From Kangiella aquimarina DSM 16071 (GTDB taxonomy: Bacteria > Pseudomonadota > Gammaproteobacteria > Enterobacterales > Kangiellaceae), in contig NZ_KB893651.1 in NCBI RefSeq assembly GCF_000374105.1, positions 573,471-637,470 on the forward strand: a stretch of DNA of 64,000 nucleotides. Direction: 5' to 3'. Position numbers and translations under genes: made by a program. Each line of letters begins with the position of its first letter. The first letter of the stretch is position 1. The notes below the pieces were generated by a model. The model did no database searches and was not told the DNA's origin. It saw only the letters and a list, made by a program, of their open reading frames with translations. Of the stretch, positions 45,449-52,558 are shown one piece after another.

Positions 45449-46244
45449 ACGATTAAAAGTTGCATCGCTGGGCTCAGGGAGCAAAGGCAATGCAACGTTA
45501 GTTTCCAATGGAGAAGTTACAGTCATGGTTGACTGTGGCTTCACCGTCAAAGAAGTTCTGAAACGATTACCTCGTATCAATCTTGAGCCAGAGCAAATCG
45601 ATGGGATTCTGGTGACACACGAACACCAGGATCATATCAGTGGAGTGGGTGCTTTAAGCCGAAAGTTCTCAATACCTGTATGGGCAACTCGAGGAAGCCT
45701 ATTATCAGGCAAGTGCGGTAACTTACCTGAATATAATGTGATTGAAGGCTTCAGCCCTTTTTCTATAGGTAGTTTAGATATTACGCCATTATCTGTTCCT
45801 CATGACGCGCGCGAACCGTGCCAATTCCTCTTTACCCAGGATGAACTTCGCCTTGCCATTCTTACCGACCTCGGATGTTTTACCCCAAGAATCGTTGAGC
45901 AATTGACTCCATGTCATGGGATTTTGCTTGAATGTAATCATGATGAAGAGATGTTATGGAATGGTCCTTACCCTGACCGCCTGAAGCAGCGCGTAGCAGG
46001 AAGAATGGGGCATATGAGTAACCGACAGGCTATAGAGTTATTACAACAGATGGATACAGACGCTTTGCAGCTTGTTATAGCGACACACCTGAGCGAACAG
46101 AATAATTGCCCTAAACTGGTCGGTGACTTACTGGCAGAAACTCTGGACTGGCCGGTTGAACAAATTAAAATCGCTGAGCAGGATATGGGTTTTGGTTGGC
46201 ATGAACTGGTACTCGAGTCAAACAGAGTGTTTGAATCGGTTTAG
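45435..46244 (+). CDS. Metallo-beta-lactamase-fold hydrolase, YycJ-like
   Basis: A protein of about 269 residues with L-G-S-G-S-K-G-N-A-T near the N-terminus and the metal-binding T-H-E-H-Q-D-H (about residue 55). Further metal ligands are plausible in V-P-H-D-A, L-T-D-L-G and A-T-H-L-S-E. This pattern is that of YycJ/WalJ-type MBL proteins, thought to be exonucleases or phosphodiesterases. The start is uncertain: GTG 45435, inside the end of bamC, fits homologue length; TTG 45414 is also open. The dapA-bamC-MBL order is conserved in pseudomonads. Confidence 0.87.
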   Translation: MQSSRRLKVASLGSGSKGNATLVSNGEVTVMVDCGFTVKEVLKRLPRINLEPEQIDGILVTHEHQDHISGVGALSRKFSIPVWATRGSLLSGKCGNLPEYNVIEGFSPFSIGSLDITPLSVPHDAREPCQFLFTQDELRLAILTDLGCFTPRIVEQLTPCHGILLECNHDEEMLWNGPYPDRLKQRVAGRMGHMSNRQAIELLQQMDTDALQLVIATHLSEQNNCPKLVGDLLAETLDWPVEQIKIAEQDMGFGWHELVLESNRVFESV

Positions 46245-46264
46245 CAACTTTTCTTTGAAACTTC

Positions 46265-47635
46265 TTAACTTAAGGCTTCTTTATTCTGATCTTCCTGAGA
46301 AGATTCTTCATTACTATCCAGTTGTTTTAAGGGCATGCTTATAGTGAAGAGAGCACCATTGAGCATGCGGCTATCTTCAGCCCAAATTTTTCCATGGTGA
46401 CGGGTGATGATACCCTTTGCTATTGCTAGTCCAAGACCTGCGCCTCCTGAGTCTCGATTTCGACTAAAATCCAAACGAGTGAATGGTTCGAAGATTCTTT
46501 CTCGTTTTCCTGGTGGGATACCTGGGCCATCATCCTCGACCTGAATATCAAGAGTGTCGTTGTACTCGGTCAGATTGATTTGTACGGTAGAAATTGAGAA
46601 TCGTGCCGCATTTCTAACCAAGTTGATAAGAGCGCGTTCAATCAAGTTTTTATCGGCATATAGTGTACTGCCTTGATTAGGCTGACTGTAAATAACGAAC
46701 TGCTTGTTATTGTGGATAGTTTTAACTTTTTCGCAAACATCCTGAGTTAATTCTTTAATATTGAACTCTGAAAGTTGTAAAGGATGCTGGCCATGCTTCA
46801 ATCTTGAATAACCTAAGACTTCCCTGACTAATGCATCAAGTTCATCCAGAGCATCATGCATATCATCTGTTAATTTTTCACGACGATTATCAGATGCTTT
46901 GTCATTAAATAGGTCAAGAGCAAAGCTCAGGCGAGCCATAGGGCCTCTGAATTCATGAGCTACAGCATGCATTAAATCTCTTTGATTATAGAGACTTTGC
47001 TGATGTTCTTTTCGAAGATCATTAATATGCTCAACCAGTTTAGGAATATTAGTTGCAAGGTCCTGAACCGCATACTCTTTTCTATCTAAAGCTAGTCCAT
47101 CAAATTGTACTTTATCCAGCGCGAAACTGGCAGGACGAAGGTTTCTCTGATTTAGGTAGTGAAGTCCATAGAGAATGGAACCATTTAGCAGAAGTAGAAC
47201 AAAACTGTATACAACCCAGTCTGTAACTGAAACATAAAAATAGGGCGCATCATAGGGACCAAGAACTAGAACAGACTCATTATCATTCAGTATGACCAGG
47301 CCAATCGGACCATCCTTTCCTTGCATGTAAACCAGGTAACGGTTTTGCTTTAACTCATCTTTAATATTCTGATCGAGAGTTAAGTCCGATAGTTTCTCAG
47401 TTGTGATTTTTGTTTCCAGCTCATATTCTGCTCGAGCTATAGTTTGAGGCGAGTGATTGTAATCAAGAATTGACAGTCTGAAGTTCAGCTCGCGAGCATC
47501 AGATGTGATGTTGTCGCGAACCTCCTTTTCACCGATATCGTAAACCCAGGGAAAATAAACGTAATATATGAAAGTGCCGCCCAATATGTTGGCTACAACT
47601 ATAATTAACAGCGGGGCAAGCAGTTTTTTTATCAT
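46265..47635 (-). CDS. Sensor histidine kinase, RstB-like
   Basis: A 456-residue membrane kinase. A first helix is at about 5-27, a periplasmic sensor region at about 28-140 (with G-P-Y-D-A-P-Y-F-Y-V as in RstB), and a second helix at about 142-165. The dimerisation domain has H-E-F-R-G-P-M-A-R-L (phosphorylatable His about 224). The ATPase domain has N-L-V-R-N-A, D-D-G-P-G-I-P, F-E-P-F-T-R-L-D and G-L-G-L-A-I. The H-box lacks the common L-R-T-P. Its ATG overlaps the regulator's stop by four bases, so the two form one operon. Confidence 0.9.
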   Translation of the reverse strand: MIKKLLAPLLIIVVANILGGTFIYYVYFPWVYDIGEKEVRDNITSDARELNFRLSILDYNHSPQTIARAEYELETKITTEKLSDLTLDQNIKDELKQNRYLVYMQGKDGPIGLVILNDNESVLVLGPYDAPYFYVSVTDWVVYSFVLLLLNGSILYGLHYLNQRNLRPASFALDKVQFDGLALDRKEYAVQDLATNIPKLVEHINDLRKEHQQSLYNQRDLMHAVAHEFRGPMARLSFALDLFNDKASDNRREKLTDDMHDALDELDALVREVLGYSRLKHGQHPLQLSEFNIKELTQDVCEKVKTIHNNKQFVIYSQPNQGSTLYADKNLIERALINLVRNAARFSISTVQINLTEYNDTLDIQVEDDGPGIPPGKRERIFEPFTRLDFSRNRDSGGAGLGLAIAKGIITRHHGKIWAEDSRMLNGALFTISMPLKQLDSNEESSQEDQNKEALS

Positions 47636-48321
47636 TTAGTTAACAGGTAGCCTTCACCACGAATTGTTTTGATAATGTAGGGCAACTTAGGATCATCACC
47701 TAGTTTCTTACGCAGTCGAGAAATACGTAAGTCGATACTTCTATCAGTACCATCATATTCAAGACGGAAGGTTTTACGGTGCAATTCTTCACGACTGACG
47801 ACTTCGCCAGAGCGTTCGGCGAGTAACCAGAGTAGGTTATATTCTGCCGTGGTTAGGTGAACTACTTGACCGTCGGAAATGACTGTGCGGTTTTGCGGAT
47901 TAATTTTGACTTTACCAGCATGGATAAATTCAGTGCCTGACTCTAAGGAATCTGAAACTTCCACACGTCTCAGAAGAGCCCGTAGATGGGCGAGTAGTAC
48001 TCTTGATTTTACTGGTTTGGAAAGATAGTCATCAGCGCCAGTTTCTAGCCCTGCGACTTCGTCGATATCATCACTCATTGAGGTCAGCATCAGGATCGGG
48101 CCACTATAATGTGGTCGCACGGTACGACAGACAGTCAGACCATCTGCTCCCGGAAGCATAACATCAAGAATTACAGCTCGCGGCTGCTGTTCAATGATCA
48201 GATCAATAGCTTTTGTGCCGTTAGCTTCAATTTGCACTTGATAGTCATTGCTTTCAAGGAATTCTGCTACCAGCGAAGCTAGTTTGTCATCATCTTCTAC
48301 AAGTAATATAGTTTGCGACAT
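47632..48321 (-). CDS. OmpR-family response regulator, RstA-like
   Basis: A 229-residue regulator. The receiver domain has acidic pocket V-E-D-D, phospho-acceptor Asp in V-I-L-D-V-M-L-P-G, the switch Thr/Ser in M-L-T-S-M, and Lys in S-K-P-V. The winged-helix DNA-binding domain (about 130-229) has L-T-T-A-E-Y-N-L-L, S-I-D-L-R-I-S-R-L-R-K-K-L, and I-R-G-E-G-Y-L. It resembles RstA through R-P-H-Y-S-G-P-I. I start it at ATG 48321; an upstream TTG- or ATG-type extension is unrelated. It is the first gene of the two-component operon. The signal is unknown. Confidence 0.92.
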   Translation of the reverse strand: MSQTILLVEDDDKLASLVAEFLESNDYQVQIEANGTKAIDLIIEQQPRAVILDVMLPGADGLTVCRTVRPHYSGPILMLTSMSDDIDEVAGLETGADDYLSKPVKSRVLLAHLRALLRRVEVSDSLESGTEFIHAGKVKINPQNRTVISDGQVVHLTTAEYNLLWLLAERSGEVVSREELHRKTFRLEYDGTDRSIDLRISRLRKKLGDDPKLPYIIKTIRGEGYLLTK

Positions 48322-48675
48322 TATTTTATAGTTTTTTAGAGTACACCCAATAAAAGTAGGCATTAAATTGCCTGAAATAGCCTGTCAGGTCAATGCCTTG
48401 GCTGAAATATCTAAAGTATTTTTAGATTTTTTCGGTTTGATAATAGCACAAAATTACGATAAGTGTGCTATCCGATAATAAATAACCATATTTATCAATA
48501 AGTTAAACTTGAAAACCAGGTTTTAAAAATTGTCTCTCCAGCTCTGTAAAGGCTTGTTATTGTCATACTTGCATTTAACTGCTAATCTCTTACAGTATGA
48601 ACTGTGTCATAAAATTTAACATTCTTGGCACACAAGTTTTCTTAATATCTTTTCACGCATTACGGCTGTAAACAT
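48322..48675. other. Divergent AT-rich intergenic region (regulatory)
   Basis: 354 bases between the divergent response regulator and the TonB-fusion gene, with no credible coding frame. It holds two inverted repeats. One is TAGCACA (48444-48450) with TGTGCTA (48464-48470), 13 bases apart. The other is a nested pair GGCATT (48359-48364)/AATGCC (48392-48397) with CCTG/CAGG inside. Both could be binding sites; none matches an operator I know. No promoter stands out. Confidence 0.45.
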
Positions 48676-49908
48676 ATGAAAAAAGTAGCATTATTCTTAT
48701 CTTCGTTATTATTGGTTGCGTTATCGGGTGTCGCTGGTTTGGCTAAAGCCGCTGAACAGGTGAATGTGCAAGGTTCTAATTTGCAATTGAATGGTCTAGC
48801 AGTGCACAGTGAACTACGTCAAGAGTGGTTCCTCAATGCATTGTACTTAAGCAATAAATCAGATGACCCAGCAGAAATCTTGAATTCTCCGATGATTAAG
48901 AGAATGCAAATCAAGGTGTTGGCAGACCAGTTGCCTGGTCGCCGCCTAAAACGTTTCTGGATTGAACGAATTAAGAATAACAATGAGGCCTCTGTAGTTC
49001 TGGAAAATGCAAAAGGTGTTCGAGAATTGGCGGATAGCCTTGGTCAGGATCTTGCTGCTGGCGACACCATTAATATTGATTATGTACCAGGGCAAGGTAC
49101 TGTCATTCAAATTAACGGTGCAACTGTGAATACTGTTGATGAAGCCATTTTCCCGTTAATGCTAAATACCTGGGTTGGAGAAAGACCACCATCTTCTGAA
49201 TTCAAAGATGCTATTCTGGGTAATCAATCAGCTGTAGGTTATTCAGATCTTTTAGCCAAGTACACAACAATCAATCCTGCTCCATCGCGCGTTTCAATAT
49301 TTGATCAGGCAGCGCAGGCGGCTAAGGAAGAAGAAGAGCGTAAAGCACGTGAAGCTGAAGAGCGCCGTCTAGAAGAGGAACGCCGTGCCGAAGAGCAGCG
49401 TCGTGCGGAAGAGGAAAGACAGCGTCAGGCTGAAATAGCAGCGCAGCGCGAACAGCAACAGGCAACTCAACAGGCTCAGCAGCAGGAAGAGAAAAAGCCA
49501 GAGCCTAAGCCGGAGGTTAAGCAGCCGGTTGTAGAAGAAGTGCCAGCTGGTCCAACTGAAGAAGAGCTAGCAGCGATGAGAGCGAGTTATAACTCCGCAA
49601 TTCGCGCGCATTATGTTCCATTCTTCGAGTATCCGGTACAGGAGATTATGCGCCGTCATGGCAAGTCAGCGCTATTGAATCCGCGTAAGGGCCGCACCCA
49701 TGGTGAGGTAACCATTCAGCTGGAAGTCGATCGTGACGGTGAGCTGGTAGGTGGTAGTCTGGTAAGCAGCTCTGGTGAGAAAATTCTTGATGATGCAGTG
49801 ATGAGCGCACTTTTTGATGCGGTTCCTTACCCTGCAATGCCAGAAGAGTTGCCAGAAGAAACATTTAACACGACATTGCCTATTTCAATTCCAGCGCCAC
49901 AAATGTAG
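48676..49908 (+). CDS. Exported chalcone-isomerase-like / TonB C-terminal fusion protein
   Basis: A 410-residue protein in four parts. Residues 1-25 are a cleavable signal peptide (G-L-A-K-A-A). Residues about 30-190 resemble the chalcone isomerase-like domain of bacterial exported proteins (L-N-G-L-A-V-H-S-E-L-R, Y-L-S, G-R-R-L-K-R-F-W). Residues about 210-300 are a highly charged coiled coil of Glu, Arg, Ala and Gln followed by a Lys/Pro/Glu linker. Residues about 320-405 are a TonB C-terminal domain (G-E-V-T-I-Q-L-E-V-D-R-D-G, S-S-G-E-K-I-L-D-D-A-V, P-Y-P-A-M-P). No ExbB/ExbD genes are nearby. It is monocistronic, with a terminator. Confidence 0.8.
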   Translation: MKKVALFLSSLLLVALSGVAGLAKAAEQVNVQGSNLQLNGLAVHSELRQEWFLNALYLSNKSDDPAEILNSPMIKRMQIKVLADQLPGRRLKRFWIERIKNNNEASVVLENAKGVRELADSLGQDLAAGDTINIDYVPGQGTVIQINGATVNTVDEAIFPLMLNTWVGERPPSSEFKDAILGNQSAVGYSDLLAKYTTINPAPSRVSIFDQAAQAAKEEEERKAREAEERRLEEERRAEEQRRAEEERQRQAEIAAQREQQQATQQAQQQEEKKPEPKPEVKQPVVEEVPAGPTEEELAAMRASYNSAIRAHYVPFFEYPVQEIMRRHGKSALLNPRKGRTHGEVTIQLEVDRDGELVGGSLVSSSGEKILDDAVMSALFDAVPYPAMPEELPEETFNTTLPISIPAPQM

Positions 49909-49928
49909 AATCGTCTACACTTTAGTGG

Positions 49929-49950
49929 AAGGGGCCTTTATGGCCCCTTT
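49929..49950 (+). terminator. Terminator after the TonB-fusion gene
   Basis: An 8-bp stem AAGGGGCC (49929-49936) with GGCCCCTT (49942-49949) and loop TTTAT, followed by TCTATTATA. The stem is strong but the T-run is short. Confidence 0.7.
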
Positions 49951-50093
49951 CTATTATATTGACTATGATATTGCGAATCCGAACGATTTAAATATTGGTT
50001 GAGCCCTTTGAGCTTACTTTAGATGAAACTGGACGATATGGCACCTTAACTTGCTTATTAGTCCTTTCATTAAACAATTAAGGTAAAAATATA

Positions 50094-51221
50094 ATGAATA
50101 TCAATTGCTTATTTGATAGTGGTAATATTGAGGTAATTGAGGCCAGTGATAACAATGCAGTTAAACTGGCTATCAGAGATGACTCCAATTCAGAATTCAA
50201 ACAGTGGTTTCACTTCCGGCTGCACGGTGAAATTGGCAAAACCTATAATTTCGAAATAATGAATGCCAAAGATTGCTCTTATGTCGATGGCTGGAATGAC
50301 TATCAGGTTGCAGCTTCCTATGATGGTGAATTTTGGTTTAGAGTTCATACCACATTTGACGCAGATAAACGCCTTACATTCTCCCATCAGTTAGAGCATT
50401 CCACGATTTTCTTTGCTTATTTCGAGCCTTATTCTTATCAACGTCACTTGAGCCTTGTTCATCAGGCACAGCATTCAGAGCTATGTCAGCATCAGGTGCT
50501 GGGGCAAACGGTTGATGGGCATGATATTGATCTGTTGGTCATTGGTGATGAAAGCCGTGAGCGTAAAATCTGGGTAACCGCACGACAACACCCAGGTGAA
50601 ACCATGGCTGAATGGTGTGCTGAAGGCCTTATTGAGCGCCTGTTGAATGAAGACGATGCTTTAGCACAAAGTCTTTTACAAGAAGCGGTTTTCTATATCG
50701 TTCCTAATATGAACATTGACGGTAGTATCCGCGGAAACTTACGTTCGAATGCTGCTGGTGCCAACCTAAATCGTGAATGGCAAAATCCTAGTCTTGAGAA
50801 AAGTCCTGAAGTTTATCATGTGCGTAATAAAATGAAGTCTACTGGAGTAGACGCATTTCTCGATCTGCATGGCGATGAAGGCTTGCCTTATGTATTTGTT
50901 GCTGCTTGTGAAGGTATCCCAAGTTACGATGATCGAATTAAACAGCTTGAGGAAGATTTCAGCGCCATTCTTAAGTCGATAAACCCAGATTTCCAGACAG
51001 AGTATGGTTACGATAAAGATGAGCCTGGCAAAGCAAATTTGACAGTGGCAAATGCCTGGGTTGGCGAAGAGTTTAAGTGTTTATCGCTAACGCTTGAAAT
51101 GCCATTCAAAGATAATGCTAACTTGCCTGATAAGCAAACTGGCTGGTCAGGAGATCGTAGTTATTTATTGGGCCAAACTTTACTCAATCCACTCTATCAA
51201 TTAGTTAAAAAATTAAGGTAG
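50094..51221 (+). CDS. M14 zinc carboxypeptidase, cytosolic (CCP-like) type
   Basis: A 375-residue protein without a signal peptide. Residues about 1-125 form the beta-sandwich found in cytosolic carboxypeptidases (W-F-H-F-R, Y-D-G-E-F-W-F-R-V). The peptidase domain has zinc ligands in A-R-Q-H-P-G-E-T and D-L-H-G-D-E, a substrate-binding N-x-x-R in L-N-R-E-W, and the catalytic Glu in L-T-L-E-M-P-F. This is the M14 subfamily related to tubulin deglutamylases, common in proteobacteria; the bacterial substrate is not established. The next gene starts four bases later, so the two are co-transcribed. Confidence 0.88.
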   Translation: MNINCLFDSGNIEVIEASDNNAVKLAIRDDSNSEFKQWFHFRLHGEIGKTYNFEIMNAKDCSYVDGWNDYQVAASYDGEFWFRVHTTFDADKRLTFSHQLEHSTIFFAYFEPYSYQRHLSLVHQAQHSELCQHQVLGQTVDGHDIDLLVIGDESRERKIWVTARQHPGETMAEWCAEGLIERLLNEDDALAQSLLQEAVFYIVPNMNIDGSIRGNLRSNAAGANLNREWQNPSLEKSPEVYHVRNKMKSTGVDAFLDLHGDEGLPYVFVAACEGIPSYDDRIKQLEEDFSAILKSINPDFQTEYGYDKDEPGKANLTVANAWVGEEFKCLSLTLEMPFKDNANLPDKQTGWSGDRSYLLGQTLLNPLYQLVKKLR

Positions 51222-51225
51222 TAGC

Positions 51226-52551
51226 ATGGCAAACTTTTTAGTTTTCGGTGCCGGTTTTGTCGCCGAACCATTAGTTGAATATTTATTGCGACGCTCGGAT
51301 AACAAGGTGACTGTTGTCAGTCATATTCTCGAAGAGGCGCAAGCTCTTGCGAATAAATTTTCCGGTGTAAAAGCTATTCAGGCAGATGTCACTGATCAGG
51401 CGCAAATTGAACCATTGATGGCTGACTATGATATGGTCGTTAGCTTGGTACCAGCTACGTTACATCCTGTAATAGCAAAAGCAGCCATTGCCCAGAAAAA
51501 GAACATGGTCACGGCAAGTTATGAATCACCTGCAATGAGAGAGCTAAAGCAACAGGCTCTCGATGCTGGTGTTACCATCTTAAATGAAATTGGTTTAGAC
51601 CCTGGAATTGATCACTTGAGCGCGATGAAGATTATCGACCAAGCACATGCGAACAATGAAAAGGTCATCAGTTTTGTTTCCTGGTGTGGCGGGCTTCCAT
51701 CCCCACAGGATAATGATAATCCGTTAGGTTATAAATTTTCATGGGCTCCGAAAGGCGTGTTATTGGCACTTCTTAATGATGCGTTATTCTTACATAACGG
51801 CAAAGTTGAAAGAGTGGTTGCTAAAGAGCTTCTGAAGTGGGCAAAACCATTGCAGGCAAATGGTTTAGAGCTCGAGGGCTATCCTAATCGAGACTCCACA
51901 GGTTATCAGGAAATTTACGGTATACCTGAAGCTCAAAATATCATTCGAGGCACTTTCCGCTATTCTGGCTTTTGTGAAATTATTCAGGCAGCCAAGGATT
52001 TAAATTTGCTGGATTCTGAATCAGATGTTGTTATGCAGGATTCGGTCTGGAGCGATTATATTAGTAGGCTAAATGAGGTCAACAGTGTCGATGAACTGAA
52101 AGATCAGTTATCTGAATCTGCATGGCAAGGACTTGAGTGGCTTGGTTGTTTTTCAGAACAGAATGTGGGAAAACATGTCGGCCCGATTGATGCTTTCTGT
52201 AGTCTATTAGTTAAGAAGTTAGGCTACAGTCAAGGCCAGGTCGATATGGTGTTATTACAACACAAGTTTGAAATCGAAAAAGCTGATGGTAGTCGTTATC
52301 ACATAGCTTCAACGCTTCAAGAGTTTGGGGAGGTTGGGGGGTATTCAGCCATGTCAAAAACAGTTGGATATCCGGCGGCAATAGCCTGTCAGCTGATTGC
52401 AGACGGCAAAATTGCCCGTAAAGGCCTTGTTCTTCCAATGACTGAAGATATTTATGCCCCTATCCTTGATTTGCTTGAAAAAGAAGGCGTTGTCTGTAAA
52501 GAGCAGGTAATGGATGCTGACTCTTCATTTTTAAGTGAGTTGGACTATTAA
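51226..52551 (+). CDS. Saccharopine dehydrogenase-like oxidoreductase
   Basis: A 441-residue NAD(P)-binding protein. The Rossmann loop G-A-G-F-V-A-E-P is at residues 8-15, close to the G-A-G-x-V-x-x-P of Lys9-type saccharopine dehydrogenase. L-V-P-A-T-L-H-P and N-E-I-G-L-D-P-G-I-D-H-L-S-A match the same family, as does W-C-G-G-L-P-S-P. It could act in lysine breakdown with a lysine-ketoglutarate reductase, but none is seen here, so the substrate is inferred only. It lies directly after the M14 carboxypeptidase, possibly linking peptide and amino acid catabolism. Confidence 0.85.
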   Translation: MANFLVFGAGFVAEPLVEYLLRRSDNKVTVVSHILEEAQALANKFSGVKAIQADVTDQAQIEPLMADYDMVVSLVPATLHPVIAKAAIAQKKNMVTASYESPAMRELKQQALDAGVTILNEIGLDPGIDHLSAMKIIDQAHANNEKVISFVSWCGGLPSPQDNDNPLGYKFSWAPKGVLLALLNDALFLHNGKVERVVAKELLKWAKPLQANGLELEGYPNRDSTGYQEIYGIPEAQNIIRGTFRYSGFCEIIQAAKDLNLLDSESDVVMQDSVWSDYISRLNEVNSVDELKDQLSESAWQGLEWLGCFSEQNVGKHVGPIDAFCSLLVKKLGYSQGQVDMVLLQHKFEIEKADGSRYHIASTLQEFGEVGGYSAMSKTVGYPAAIACQLIADGKIARKGLVLPMTEDIYAPILDLLEKEGVVCKEQVMDADSSFLSELDY

Positions 52552-52558
52552 CTATAAA

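Noticed and set aside
49310..49500. Repetitive Glu/Arg/Ala/Gln coding stretch as a possible DNA repeat
   Set aside because: The repeats are coiled-coil codon patterns inside the TonB-fusion gene, not a tandem DNA repeat with a fixed unit.
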